A stretch of 48,917 nucleotides of DNA from JAYVJH01 sp043777595 (GCA_043777595.1 JAYWHT010000048.1:1-48917), one strand, 5' to 3'; shown: positions 36,701 through 44,878, counted from the first letter of the stretch. Program-made: numbers and translations. The notes: generated by a model from the letters alone, not told the origin.

Positions 36701-37195
36701 TTTAGTTTAATTGGCGTATTCTTGGGCTTTATGATTACTGGCAAAACCATGTCGATTATTATGACAGGCGTAGGTATTTTTGCATTGGCCGGAATCGTTA
36801 TCAAAAACGGTATTTTGCTCATAGAGTTTACCGAAGAGCTACGAGAGAGAGGCTATACGGCTCGCAAGGCACTCATCGAAGCAGGAGCAGCCCGTCTTAC
36901 GCCCGTATTGCTCACGGCCTCGGCCTGTATTTTGGGACTTGTACCGCTGGCTATTGGTATGAATATCAACTTCGTAACGCTGTTTTCTGACTTTGACCCA
37001 CAGTTTTTTATTGGTGGTTTTAGTGCCGTTTTCTGGGGTTCGTTGGCCTACACTATTATCTTTGGTTTGAGTTTTAGTACCGTTCTTACCTTAGTCATGG
37101 TACCCGCTATGTACTGGATAATTGAGGGCATCAAAGAGCGGTTTGGAAAGAAAGAGAAGGTGGTGGTATTGGAAAGGGAGTTGGAAGAGGTGTAA
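33779..37195 (+). CDS. RND efflux permease (AcrB/HAE-type)
   Basis: A 1138-residue proton-driven inner-membrane pump. It has the expected pattern: an N-terminal helix, a large periplasmic loop, helices 2-6 with the proton-relay acidic pair Asp411-Asp412 in LGIVVDDAIVVIENAHR, a second loop, and helices 8-12 with GIVIKNGILLIEFTEEL. It exports drugs, detergents or other toxic compounds with the upstream adaptor and TolC. It is about 90 residues longer than AcrB, the extra part lying between helices 6 and 7 (residues about 495-585). Substrate unknown. Confidence 0.95.
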   Translation: MTTLKDFAITRWCLDNKTTVYLFTAFISITGLYVYLTMPKEQFPEIALPTVIVSTIYPGASPSDIETIITKPIEKQLKAATGVTKVKSNSIQDFSLITVEFSADITSQIAKQRVSDAVDKAKANLPTDRKQEPSVQAVNFSEFPIMNINLAGNYSLKKLKDYADQLKDEIEALPEITRVDIVGALDREVQINLDLYKMQAAGVTFYDIQSAIQGENINISGGELNVDNVRRNLRVVGEFKDVSQLNNVIIRSSTGATLRLAEIAEIKDAYADKQSYARLDGKTVITLNVIKRGGENLIIAADAIKTILKKYEETKFPDGLKVSLTSDSSERTQVELNDLLNTVILGFIFVVLVLMFFMGVTDAIFVGLSVPLSTLVAFVLFPVIAGVTGITFTLNTIVLFAFLLGLGIVVDDAIVVIENAHRIYNDDKKLTRTEAISYAAGEVFVPVLSGTLTTIAPFLPLLFWPGIVGEFMKFLPLTLIITLFASLFVAYVMNPVFASSSLKRTEEHANEDHSFRSIRTPLIVLVVLSVFGYLVHRGFGNLFAFITILYVFNHYVLTPYIIVPFQNNTFPRLKNGYRKLISWVITGFRPYIMFVGVIVLFVGTIVLLGIVKPKTVFFPSGDPDFVYVYCVMPQGTDAAKTNETMKQLEDRVYSVIGKNSPVVASVITNIGINAGDPFNPDRTIVPHKGKITVAFKSAEERVHFGISTSEILAKVRERVKGIAGAQVTAEPENNGPPTGKAVTIEIAGEEFDQLIKVAANVKNAINKSGVQGIEELKSDLVLNKPEIVVDIDRERAEREGISTAQIAMQIRGALFGTEVSKFRDDKDDYPIMVRLKSEDRSQIEKLLSMNIVYRDMNLGGILRQVPLSALTNIRYTTTYSGINRKNLERVVTLSSDVLGGFNPNEVNAQIKEVVDGIDMPQGYAVKLGGEQEEQMKSLQFLAVAFLGAIFLIFLILVTQFNSLSKPFIIFFTVVFSLIGVFLGFMITGKTMSIIMTGVGIFALAGIVIKNGILLIEFTEELRERGYTARKALIEAGAARLTPVLLTASACILGLVPLAIGMNINFVTLFSDFDPQFFIGGFSAVFWGSLAYTIIFGLSFSTVLTLVMVPAMYWIIEGIKERFGKKEKVVVLERELEEV

Positions 37196-37212
37196 GAAAA
37201 AGCTAACTCTGC

Positions 37213-37277
37213 GCCTTTGTTGGTGTTTTCACCAACAAGCTACCGTCCGAGTTGTTGGTGAAAACACCAACAAAGGC
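37213..37277. repeat. 65-bp nested palindrome, copy 1
   Basis: Perfect 26-bp arms around a 13-bp spacer. Each arm also holds a 9-bp palindrome (TTGTTGGTG and CACCAACAA). Other full copies lie at 40909, 41586 and 44879, a 3'-truncated one at 41828 and a half copy at 38004. Confidence 0.85.
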
Positions 37278-37506
37278 AGCAACGTTGAAAGTTAATGCGT
37301 CAAGGCAAATAACTGGTGTTGTCCCTTTTGGTAGTAATAGTATCGAATCGACCACTTATTTTAACAATACCTACTGGTCGTCAGACGGTGTTAAAATCGC
37401 AAAAGTAGATGGAAGTGGAAAAGTAACAGGCTTAAAAGCGGGTAACACTATTATTCGCCTAAAGTTTTCGGGTCAAGAATTTACTTTCCCAGTCACAGTT
37501 AAATAA
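37252..37506 (+). pseudogene. Fragment of a Big_2 (bacterial Ig-like) domain protein
   Basis: A reading frame of about 84 codons beginning inside the 65-bp palindrome. WSSDGVKIAKVDGSGKVTGLK and AGNTIIRLKF are typical of Big_2 surface domains. No signal peptide or ATG is present; the only start is TTG. I infer a leftover C-terminal end of a larger surface protein after rearrangement at the repeat. A terminator follows at 37540. Confidence 0.5.
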
Positions 37507-37539
37507 GTTCGTACATTTATAATTTTGGCTCTGATTTTC

Positions 37540-37573
37540 ACAAACGCTCACCTCAACCGAGGTGGGCGTTTGT
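37540..37573 (+). terminator. Terminator after the Big_2 fragment
   Basis: Fifteen-base arms, ACAAACGCTCACCTC and GAGGTGGGCGTTTGT with one mismatch, around AACC, followed by ATTTTCG. It suggests the fragment was once the end of a transcribed gene. Confidence 0.7.
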
Positions 37574-37627
37574 ATTTTCGGAATTTTTTTTCTAGAAAAA
37601 CGCTACCTTTACTAAAAATTTCAGAAC

Positions 37628-37873
37628 ATGGAAAAAAAGATAAAGCCAACATTTGAAACACCTTCTGAATGGTTGCAAAACAACCGAAAAGAGTTAGCAA
37701 AATACGCTGGCGAATGGATTGCCTTTACGAACACTGGGGTAATTGCACACGATAAAAATGGCAAAATCCTTGCCCAAAAGGCCCGAGAAATAACATTAGA
37801 TTTTGTCTTTAAATTTGTTCACCCACTCGAAATTCCTCGAATTATTCGTATTTTACCCGTTGGGATCTGTTAA
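37628..37873 (+). CDS. DUF5678-like small protein
   Basis: An 81-residue protein with GEWIAFTNTGVIAHDKNGKIL and AQKAREIT, which match the DUF5678 layout. Such proteins often occur beside retropepsin-like or toxin-antitoxin-like genes, but the biochemical role is unknown. A TACCTTTA element lies about 20 bp upstream. The next reading frame (37901) looks truncated. Confidence 0.6.
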   Translation: MEKKIKPTFETPSEWLQNNRKELAKYAGEWIAFTNTGVIAHDKNGKILAQKAREITLDFVFKFVHPLEIPRIIRILPVGIC

Positions 37874-37900
37874 GCCGCTTTTGACATAAAATCCAAACCA

Positions 37901-38003
37901 ATGAAACCCCCACAAGCCAATCTTAGAAACGCAACAACGCTCGGAAAGATTTTTGGAGAGCCTGAATTTGAACCATTGGCTGCTACGTTTTTTGATACAT
38001 TGC
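37901..38003 (+). pseudogene. Truncated gene start next to the half palindrome
   Basis: A frame starting MKPPQANLRNATTLGKIF, with plausible coding content, runs into the half copy of the 65-bp palindrome at 38004 and then into the antisense of the amidohydrolase gene. It lies 27 bp after the DUF5678 gene, so it may be the remains of a partner gene. Confidence 0.3.
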
Positions 38004-38030
38004 GCCTTTGTTGGTGTTTTCACCAACAAA
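38004..38030. repeat. Half copy of the 65-bp palindrome
   Basis: Only the left 26-27 bp of the element are present, with the small internal hairpin intact. It marks the junction between the truncated gene start and the amidohydrolase end. Confidence 0.75.
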
Positions 38031-38051
38031 AGCATCATAAACACTTTCCCC

Positions 38052-39665
38052 CTAATTCTTCTCCCCCGACACTTTCCCTGTTTTTGGGGCCATTCCCGGT
38101 TGGGTTATCTCAAAATTTTCTTTCTTTTTGGCATCTGCTACTATCTTGCGGACATCGGCCAATAGCTTTTTGGCATCATACACAATACCGTCCTTGACCG
38201 TATATTTAACGCCACCAACTCGTTTTACTTCATTGTTTTCGTCAAGTCTGATTGCGCCTGTGCCGTAGAGTGTTTTGAGATTGGCCAAGGGATTTTCTTC
38301 GGTTATCACAAAATCTGCCAATTTACCTACTTCAACCGAGCCAATTTCCTTGTCCATTCCCAACGCTTCCGCCCCTTTGATGGTAGCTGCTCTGATGACT
38401 TCTAATGGGTGAAAACCCGCCTCACGCAGTAGTTCAAGCTCACGAATATACGCAAAGCCATAAAGTTGATAAATAAACCCCGAGTCTGAGCCAGTCGTAA
38501 CACGCCCTCCTCGGTTTTTATATTCGTTAATAAACTGCATCCATAAGCGGTAGTTTTCTTTCCAAGCCACTTCTTGCTCCGTACCCCAGTTGTGCCAATA
38601 CGACCCATGCGAAATACGGCTGGGGCCATAAAACCGCCACAATGCAGGTAATGTATAGTCATCGTGCCATTCGGCACGGCGAGCGAGCATCAGGTCTCGG
38701 TTAGCTTCATAAATATTAAAGGTAGGGTCGAGGGTAAAATCCATCTTTATCAATTCGTCCATCACCTGATTCCACCGCTCTGTGCCGGGCTTGGCGGCTT
38801 GTTGCCACAGTTTGCCTGCTTCTTCAAATCGGTTTTGCTCGTTGTTGTAGTTATAGTCTGCTGGGTAGTTTTGTACGGTTCTTTCGGCAAAAAGTGCCTC
38901 TGGCAGCCCGTACCAGTGTTCCATTGAAGTTAGTCCTGCTTTGGCCGTTGCCAAAACGTTCATACGGGCTACCTCCAACTGGGCATGATGACAGGCTGAG
39001 CGTAAGCCCAGTTTTTTGTTTTCTTCGAGTGCCGCTTTAAAAATTTCTGGCTCTGCTCCAAAAAACTTAATACCGTCTGCACCTTTAGCGGCATTGCTAC
39101 GCACCCAGTCCCGAGCCAGCTCTGGCGTAACGACAGGGTCTTTTGCACTCATTCCAAACACAGTATAAGCCTTGATACGTGGCGCAGTAATTTGATTTTT
39201 AAGGCTTTTTTCTCGTTGGTCAAGTGTCCAATCCAAGCCATTACCTGCCGATGGCTCTCTGATGGTTGTGATGCCATGCCCGAGCCAGAGTTTATAAACA
39301 TACTCGGCTGGAGTACCCTGCGACTGCCCGCCAATATGGCCGTGCATATCTATAAAACCTGGCATGAGGTACATACCAGCGCAGTCAAACTCTCGGCCAC
39401 CTGCTCCCAGTTGAGGGCGACGTTTGGGGTCGATTGCCACTCCTGGATAACCTACCTGCTGTATTTCTTTAATCCGATTTTTTTCGACCACAATATCAAC
39501 AGGGCCAATTGGTGGCGCACCAGTACTATTGACCAACGTAACGCCTCTGATAATCAACTGATTGTAAGGGCCATCGCCTTCGGCACGGGCTGGTGCTTTT
39601 TCGATTTGGGCAGATACGCCAAGGGCATTGACCAATAAAAAATAAATAGTTAGTAGCTTTTTCAT
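38052..39665 (-). CDS. Exported amidohydrolase family protein
   Basis: A metal-dependent hydrolase of 537 residues with a signal peptide (LLTIYFLLVNALGVSAQ). The first metal site is in MPGFIDMHGHIGG (His-x-His), a histidine pair occurs as SACHHAQLE near residue 223, and the catalytic Asp lies in TTGSDSGF. The C-terminal GSVEVGKLADFVI segment is standard for the family, which cleaves C-N bonds in rings or peptides. Substrate unknown. A copy of the 107-bp repeat lies 27 bp upstream of the start. Confidence 0.88.
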   Translation of the reverse strand: MKKLLTIYFLLVNALGVSAQIEKAPARAEGDGPYNQLIIRGVTLVNSTGAPPIGPVDIVVEKNRIKEIQQVGYPGVAIDPKRRPQLGAGGREFDCAGMYLMPGFIDMHGHIGGQSQGTPAEYVYKLWLGHGITTIREPSAGNGLDWTLDQREKSLKNQITAPRIKAYTVFGMSAKDPVVTPELARDWVRSNAAKGADGIKFFGAEPEIFKAALEENKKLGLRSACHHAQLEVARMNVLATAKAGLTSMEHWYGLPEALFAERTVQNYPADYNYNNEQNRFEEAGKLWQQAAKPGTERWNQVMDELIKMDFTLDPTFNIYEANRDLMLARRAEWHDDYTLPALWRFYGPSRISHGSYWHNWGTEQEVAWKENYRLWMQFINEYKNRGGRVTTGSDSGFIYQLYGFAYIRELELLREAGFHPLEVIRAATIKGAEALGMDKEIGSVEVGKLADFVITEENPLANLKTLYGTGAIRLDENNEVKRVGGVKYTVKDGIVYDAKKLLADVRKIVADAKKKENFEITQPGMAPKTGKVSGEKN

Positions 39666-39692
39666 ATAAAGACGGGGTTTATGAACGAATTA

Positions 39693-39799
39693 AGGAGTCG
39701 TGAGTATATAGTACCGTGTCCTGAGTCAAATATAGTACTGTAAATCAGTAAGTTATTATAATTGAAATGCCATATTACTTTTGAACATGTACTTATTAT
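39693..39799 (-). repeat. 107-bp dispersed upstream repeat, copy 3
   Basis: A more diverged copy, oriented toward the amidohydrolase gene. The -7 match of copies 1 and 2 is lost, but another string, TATATTTG, appears further on, so any promoter would have shifted. Confidence 0.65.
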
Positions 39800-39825
39800 T
39801 CCAAAAGTAACAAAAATAAACAGAA

Positions 39826-39860
39826 AAAACCGATTGAGTTTTAAAACGCAATCGGGTTTT
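39826..39860. terminator. Terminator-like hairpin
   Basis: Arms around CCGATTGAGTTTT and its partner, ending in GGGTTTTT. A homologous hairpin with similar flanks lies at 44950, so the two belong to one repeat family. The rest of 39800-40061 holds no gene. Confidence 0.5.
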
Positions 39861-40061
39861 TGGTTTCTGAACCTATTTTTGGTTGAGAAGGTCATAGTTT
39901 TTCTTAATAATCTATTGGATTAGCAAATTAGAAAGTGTACGATTGTACTTCAAAGCACCCAAAAATTACTATGTTTATGTAAAATTAGTAAAGATAATGA
40001 TATCATAGCGTTACAGCTATAACAACCCTGTTTCTGAAAAGTCGAAAATTCAAGTCGAACC

Positions 40062-40700
40062 ATGCAAAAATCTATCATTGTAGCCTATTTTAACAATCTA
40101 ACAACTCAACTGTTGCGCGAGAGATTTGAGTATAAGGGTTATCAAACACTAAATGCTCAAAGTAATTTATTAGAGTTAGTGAATGCCGAAAAACCTGATT
40201 ATCTCCTTATTGGTACAGGCGGTGGTGTTGATAATATCGCTATATGCCGACAAATAAAGTCTATACCGCACCTTGCTACTAAGTGTGTGGTATTTTTATC
40301 TCGTGACTATCCGCCTATTTTACCAGCTATTTTTGCCGACATAAGTGGCTATTTGTACGAAGATGCGAACGTTGAAGAAATAGAAACTTGTTTGCAGCGG
40401 CTATCTGGTGGCGAACGGTACATGAGCCCGTTGATGTTTAGAGGGCTAAGCAACCCCAAAATAGCCGAATACAAAGCGTATATCGCACCGCTGGGAGCAA
40501 GAGAAAAAGAAATTTTTAGATTTATTACGTATGGTTATTCTAATAAAAAAATTGCTGATGTGTCATTCACTTGCACCAAAACTGTTGAAAGCCATAAAAA
40601 CAATATCATCAAAAAATTAGGGCTGAAAAACACTGCCGAACTTTTGGAGACAGCCATCAAAATGACTTTTGGAGAGCCTAATACTGATGTAACTAAGTAA
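40062..40700 (+). CDS. LuxR/NarL-type regulator with degenerate receiver
   Basis: A 212-residue response-regulator-like protein. The C-terminus (about 142-200) is a LuxR HTH with YGYSNKKIADVSF and TVESHKNNIIKKLGL. The N-terminus follows the receiver fold, but key residues are missing: Asn11-Asn12 replace the acidic pair, Gly51 replaces the phospho-acceptor Asp (PDYLLIG), and Glu100 replaces the conserved Lys (GYLYE). It is thus likely phosphorylation-independent. No sensor kinase is adjacent. A palindrome of 18-bp arms starts inside its last codons. Confidence 0.85.
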   Translation: MQKSIIVAYFNNLTTQLLRERFEYKGYQTLNAQSNLLELVNAEKPDYLLIGTGGGVDNIAICRQIKSIPHLATKCVVFLSRDYPPILPAIFADISGYLYEDANVEEIETCLQRLSGGERYMSPLMFRGLSNPKIAEYKAYIAPLGAREKEIFRFITYGYSNKKIADVSFTCTKTVESHKNNIIKKLGLKNTAELLETAIKMTFGEPNTDVTK

Positions 40701-40742
40701 ATTCCCTTAATGATTTCTATCTTCTAAGGGAATTTACTTAGT
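40692..40742 (+). terminator. Terminator overlapping the LuxR-type stop
   Basis: Eighteen-base perfect arms (40692-40709 and 40725-40742) around a 15-nt loop, the left arm including the stop codon. Confidence 0.65.
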
Positions 40743-40772
40743 GGATACCCAAAAATTCATGGAATTCCCCTA

Positions 40773-40804
40773 TTGACAAGCGTAGTTTGATTGTGCTACC
40801 TTTG
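40773..40804 (+). promoter_or_regulatory. Consensus promoter before a hairpin
   Basis: TTG at 40773-40775, a 21-bp spacer and TACCTTTG at 40797-40804 form a perfect Bacteroidota promoter. No intact gene follows within 80 bp; the first downstream structure is the hairpin at 40807. Confidence 0.65.
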
Positions 40805-40806
40805 CA

Positions 40807-40855
40807 ACACGCAAGCCCCCAGAACATCTTGGCAGAGCGAAGGGGGCTTGCGTGT
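40807..40855 (+). ncRNA. Candidate structured leader or small RNA
   Basis: Fourteen-base perfect arms (ACACGCAAGCCCCC and its complement) around a 21-nt loop begin at the predicted transcription start and are followed by CTAACTTTTT. It could be a short RNA with its own terminator or an attenuator for the interrupted reading frame at 40888. Confidence 0.35.
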
Positions 40856-40887
40856 CTAACTTTTTAACAATTAAACAAAACAAAAGT

Positions 40888-41001
40888 GTGAAAAAATTAG
40901 TTTTTTTCGCCTTTGTTGGTGTTTTCACCAACAAGCTATCGTCCGAGTTGTTGGTAAAAACACCAACAAAGGCAGAACCATTTATGACAATGCAAGTATG
41001 A
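40888..41001 (+). pseudogene. Signal-peptide-like stub interrupted by the 65-bp palindrome
   Basis: From GTG at 40888 the frame reads (V)KKLVFFAFVGVFTN, like the start of an exported protein, and then runs through the palindrome to a stop at 40999-41001. A promoter and hairpin lie just upstream. I infer an exported gene whose body was lost or displaced when the element inserted. Confidence 0.35.
40909..40973. repeat. 65-bp nested palindrome, copy 2
   Basis: Full-length copy with a few base changes (GTAAAAAC in the right arm). The frame across it is open. Confidence 0.85.
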
Positions 41002-41037
41002 AAGCCTATATTGTAAGACCTTAAACTATCCAACACC

Positions 41038-41532
41038 ATGAAAACTCACACAATCACTCTTTTAATATTATCCGTATTGTTGTCTTATTCTTGTAGCCCT
41101 ATCGAAAGGCAGCAAGAGCAGCTTATATTTGTAAATAAACTAAACGAGCCAATAGAACTAAATTTATTTACAAAGCAAGACAGGACAGGGCTAGGAATGT
41201 ATTCTTCTTCAACATTGAATGAAGGAACGAGTCAGCTTTCTAACTATACACTTAAACCCGATGAAGAATACAGTTTTTACTCGTTAGTGAGTGATGGTAG
41301 CAAACCTAATAGTGTTTTTTTTAGTGTTTTTGATAGTCTGAGAATCAAGACATCGAAACATTCTGTGCTGTTCAAACCAAAACTCGCTACCAACTACATA
41401 CACAATATTTACGAATCAAACGAGGGCTGGACTTACAAAAGAGAAAACTATACACTATCAAGGCAGTTCACACCAATTAAAGTAGTCTCTGACAATTATT
41501 ATTTCACGTTTAGAGATGTGTTTTTTAAATAG
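41038..41532 (+). CDS. Hypothetical lipoprotein
   Basis: A 164-residue protein with a lipoprotein signal: ITLLILSVLLSYSCSP, the lipobox cysteine being residue 20. The rest is rich in Ser, Tyr and charged residues with beta-strand character (EEYSFYSLVSDGS). I do not recognise a family. It lies between two copies of the 65-bp palindrome. Confidence 0.6.
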   Translation: MKTHTITLLILSVLLSYSCSPIERQQEQLIFVNKLNEPIELNLFTKQDRTGLGMYSSSTLNEGTSQLSNYTLKPDEEYSFYSLVSDGSKPNSVFFSVFDSLRIKTSKHSVLFKPKLATNYIHNIYESNEGWTYKRENYTLSRQFTPIKVVSDNYYFTFRDVFFK

Positions 41533-41585
41533 TGGTTTTTCGAGCAAAATTTATAATTCACTATCTTAAAGTAACTATCATTTTC

Positions 41586-41650
41586 GCCTTTGTTGGTGTT
41601 TTTACCAACAAGCTATCGTCCGAATTGTTGGTGAAAACACCAACAAAGGC
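41586..41650. repeat. 65-bp nested palindrome, copy 3
   Basis: Full-length copy with one T-for-C change in the left arm. The region 41533-42046 has this, a truncated copy and a promoter, but no other gene I can support. Confidence 0.85.
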
Positions 41651-41827
41651 AGAAATTAGGGTCATTTATTTTTCCCGATTATCCCATTATTGGCAACAAT
41701 ATAGGTATTCAACTGACATATAGCTTGTTTTAATAAAGCATTGTTTGTCCTGTTATCAACCTTACACTTTTTCTGGGCTTGGAGTATCTGTAAGTTTACA
41801 ATAATTTACTTTGTATTTATTGTGTTC

Positions 41828-41889
41828 GCCTTTGTTGGTGTTTTTTACCAACAAGCTATCGTCCGAATTGTTGGTGAAAACACCAACAG
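41828..41889. repeat. 65-bp nested palindrome, copy 4, right end truncated
   Basis: The left arm has one extra T. The right arm stops at CACCAACA, missing AAGGC. The break coincides with the start of the segment carrying the P-type ATPase promoter. Confidence 0.8.
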
Positions 41890-41892
41890 TAA

Positions 41893-41922
41893 TTGAACAT
41901 TAGGAATTATTTTGTACTTTTG
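41893..41922 (+). promoter_or_regulatory. Putative promoter of the P-type ATPase gene
   Basis: TTG (41893-41895), a 19-bp spacer and TACTTTTG (41915-41922) match the Bacteroidota pattern with slightly shorter spacing. The leader to the ATG at 42047 is about 120 nt and unusually G/C-rich near 41970-42020. Confidence 0.5.
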
Positions 41923-42046
41923 TTTCGGCAGACGGAAACCTATTATACATTTGTAAGTAATTGAACCGAACGGGCGGCCCCGATCAGTAATTTATATCGG
42001 CACGGTTCGCCGTTGCGAGACGTTCTGTAATTATAACTATCTACCC

Positions 42047-44611
42047 ATGCCTGCAAATCATTTCAACATATTAGGTTTGACAAACGAGCAGGTTATTCTT
42101 GCAAAGGTAAAATTTGGACCAAATAAATTAGACTACAAAAAGGAAAGTAGTTTCTTAGACACGGTAAAACGCATTGGCAAAGACCCAATGACGATTTTAT
42201 TATTGGTGGCTTCTTCCATCTATTTTATCTGCGGCAAAACAGGTGACGGCATTTTTCTTGTAGCAGCTATCGTATTCCAAACTTCCATTTCATTATATCA
42301 ATATTATAGAAGCAAGAATGTTTTAGAAAAACTGAAAGATTTTTCACAACCCAATTGCAAAGTCATTCGCAATGGAAAAGTAGAAGAAATCAGAAGTGAA
42401 GACATAGTAGTTGGTGACAGCTTGATGGTAGAAGAAGGCACATCTATTACAGCAGACGGCAGTATTATCCATTCCAACGACTTTTCAGTAAACGAATCCA
42501 TACTCACAGGGGAATCTTTTGCTGTTTTAAAAGATAAAACCAAAGAAGATAAATATATTTATAGTGGTACAACTGTAGCAAGTGGTTTAGCTATTGCAAC
42601 AATCACTTCTATTGGTAACGAAACCAAATTAGGCAAAATTGGAAGGAGTTTAGAAAGTATCAGTGAAGAAAAAACACCTTTGGAAATACAAATTGCCAAT
42701 TTTGTAAAGAAGATGGCAATTACAGGTGCGGTAGTTTTTGTAATTGTTTGGGCAATTAATTATTGGCATTCTCAAAATTTGCTAACCAGTTTATTGCAAT
42801 CGCTTACATTAGCAATGAGCATTTTACCCGAAGAAATTCCAGTTGCTTTTACCACATTTATGGCTTTGGGTGCATGGCGTTTAATGAAATCGGGAATTGT
42901 AGTAAAGCAAATGAAAACTGTTGAAACATTAGGTAGTGCAACTGTTATTTGTACCGATAAAACAGGAACAATTACAGAAAATAAAATGAGTTTGGCGAAA
43001 TTATTTACTTTGCAAACCAATAAAATAATTAATCCAACAGATGCTATAAATGAAACCGAAAAAGAATTGATAACATTGGCGATGTGGGCGAGTGAACCAA
43101 TTCCTTTTGACCCAATGGAAGTTGCACTACACCAAACTTATAAGGACATTACCCGAAAAGATGAACGACCAAATTATAAACTCCTACACGAATACCCATT
43201 AAGCGGTAAACCGCCAATGATGACTCATATATTTCAAGACACTAACGGCAATAAAATTATAGCAGCCAAAGGTGCACCCGAAGCGTTGATAAATGTTGCT
43301 GACCTTACTGAAACCGAAAAACAACAAATACTTTCCGCCATTCAACTTTTGGCAAATGATGGTTATAGAGTATTAGGTGTAGGCGTGTCAAATTTTACAG
43401 GTGATAATTATCCAGAAAAACAACAAGATTTACCTTTAGAATTTAAAGGTATTGTTGCCTTTTATGACCCACCAAAAAAGAACATTCAAAAGGTATTGGA
43501 AGATTTTTATACCGCTGGCATTGCTGTAAAAATTATAACAGGTGATAATGCAGCAACTACCGCAGCAATTGCAAAACAAATCGGATTTAGGGGTTACGAA
43601 AAAACTATTACAGGTGATGAATTGATGAAATTGCAGGAAGATGAGTTAAAAATCTGTGTTATGGACACTACTATTTTTACCCGTATGTTTCCCGAAGCCA
43701 AATTAAAAATAATCAATGCTTTAAAATCCAACAATCAAATAGTAGCAATGACAGGTGATGGCGTGAATGATGGACCAGCTTTAAAAGCTGCACACATTGG
43801 TATTGCCATGGGGAAAAAAGGGACAGAAATAGCTAAACAAGCAGCATCTTTGATTCTTTTAGAAGATGATTTATCCAAAATAGTTAACGCTGTTGCTATG
43901 GGCAGAAAGATATATGCCAATTTAAAAAAAGCAATCCAATATATCATATCCATACATATACCGATAATCCTAACCGTATTTATTCCTTTGGCTTTGGGAT
44001 GGATTTATCCCAACATTTTTTCACCCATCCACATTATTTTTTTAGAAATAATAATGGGCCCAACCTGTTCTATTATTTATGAAAATGAACCAATGGAAAA
44101 AAATACGATGTTACAGAAGCCTAAAGCATTGACAACTACTTTCTTTAATTGGAAAGAACTATCAATAAGTATTATTCAAGGATTAGTGATAACCGCAGGA
44201 ACTTTATTTGTTTACCAGAATTCTCTCACTAATGGATACAATGAAGCACTCACAAGGACAATGACCTTTACTGTTTTAATAGCAGCAAATATTTTTCTCA
44301 CTTTAATAAACCGCTCATTTTATTATTCAATATTTTCAACTTTTAAGTATAAGAACAATATGATTTTGTTTATCATTTTTATAACCATCGCTTTTATAGG
44401 TCTTATCCTTTATGTAAAACCATTGACAACTTTTTTTGAATTCGAAACATTGAATTCGTTGCAACTATTAACTTGTATCGCAATTGGTTTTATTTCAGTA
44501 ATTTGGTTTGAAATTGTAAAACTGATTAAAAGAGTAAAGCGAACAAACAGAGCAGCCGCTAACATGGGGTTTGGCAAAAGTGGGGCGGTCGGAATAACAA
44601 TGAACTTTTAG
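42047..44611 (+). CDS. Cation-translocating P-type ATPase (P2/calcium-type)
   Basis: An 854-residue ion pump. It has the actuator TGES (154-157), PEEIP in helix 4 (261-265), the phosphorylated Asp304 in DKTGTIT, and TGDGVNDG (569-576), with about ten helices and no metal-binding domain at the N-terminus. PEEIP fits the P2-type group, so Ca2+ or a similar cation is likely, but this is not proven. The base composition is more A/T-rich than neighbouring genes. The last 25 residues (KRTNRAAANMGFGKSG) look like translated noncoding sequence, suggesting the original stop was lost. It is bounded by 65-bp palindrome copies. Confidence 0.9.
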   Translation: MPANHFNILGLTNEQVILAKVKFGPNKLDYKKESSFLDTVKRIGKDPMTILLLVASSIYFICGKTGDGIFLVAAIVFQTSISLYQYYRSKNVLEKLKDFSQPNCKVIRNGKVEEIRSEDIVVGDSLMVEEGTSITADGSIIHSNDFSVNESILTGESFAVLKDKTKEDKYIYSGTTVASGLAIATITSIGNETKLGKIGRSLESISEEKTPLEIQIANFVKKMAITGAVVFVIVWAINYWHSQNLLTSLLQSLTLAMSILPEEIPVAFTTFMALGAWRLMKSGIVVKQMKTVETLGSATVICTDKTGTITENKMSLAKLFTLQTNKIINPTDAINETEKELITLAMWASEPIPFDPMEVALHQTYKDITRKDERPNYKLLHEYPLSGKPPMMTHIFQDTNGNKIIAAKGAPEALINVADLTETEKQQILSAIQLLANDGYRVLGVGVSNFTGDNYPEKQQDLPLEFKGIVAFYDPPKKNIQKVLEDFYTAGIAVKIITGDNAATTAAIAKQIGFRGYEKTITGDELMKLQEDELKICVMDTTIFTRMFPEAKLKIINALKSNNQIVAMTGDGVNDGPALKAAHIGIAMGKKGTEIAKQAASLILLEDDLSKIVNAVAMGRKIYANLKKAIQYIISIHIPIILTVFIPLALGWIYPNIFSPIHIIFLEIIMGPTCSIIYENEPMEKNTMLQKPKALTTTFFNWKELSISIIQGLVITAGTLFVYQNSLTNGYNEALTRTMTFTVLIAANIFLTLINRSFYYSIFSTFKYKNNMILFIIFITIAFIGLILYVKPLTTFFEFETLNSLQLLTCIAIGFISVIWFEIVKLIKRVKRTNRAAANMGFGKSGAVGITMNF

Positions 44612-44878
44612 TAATTCTATTTGGCATTTGTTCCAGCTTGACGGAATACTATTTGGCTTTTTGTTATTATCTTCAACTCCAGTTTTTCAAATGGGCTTCG
44701 GTTACGGGCGGACGTTTTTCAAATTCCCAACCTGCACAAAGCCCTGTTCGTTGAGTGAGAGAACTCGCTTTGCCTCGTACCAAAATAGGTTGACTAAATT
44801 TTCAACAATTTAGTGACCTTATGGAAGATACACAAAATCCAACCTGTCGAAAAAACGACTATCAAAAAGTAACTTTTC
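44612..44878. other. Intergenic stretch after the ATPase gene
   Basis: No supported gene. A 61-codon frame at 44628 has no recognisable content. The G/C-rich string around 44700-44760 may be a remnant from the donor of the ATPase segment. Confidence 0.35.

Noticed and set aside
41936..42046. Integron attC-like site before the P-type ATPase gene
   Set aside because: G/C-rich palindromic pieces are present but no convincing RYYYAAC/GTTRRRY core pair, and no integrase was seen.
44628..44813. 61-codon frame after the ATPase gene
   Set aside because: No start context, no family features and unlike neighbouring genes.
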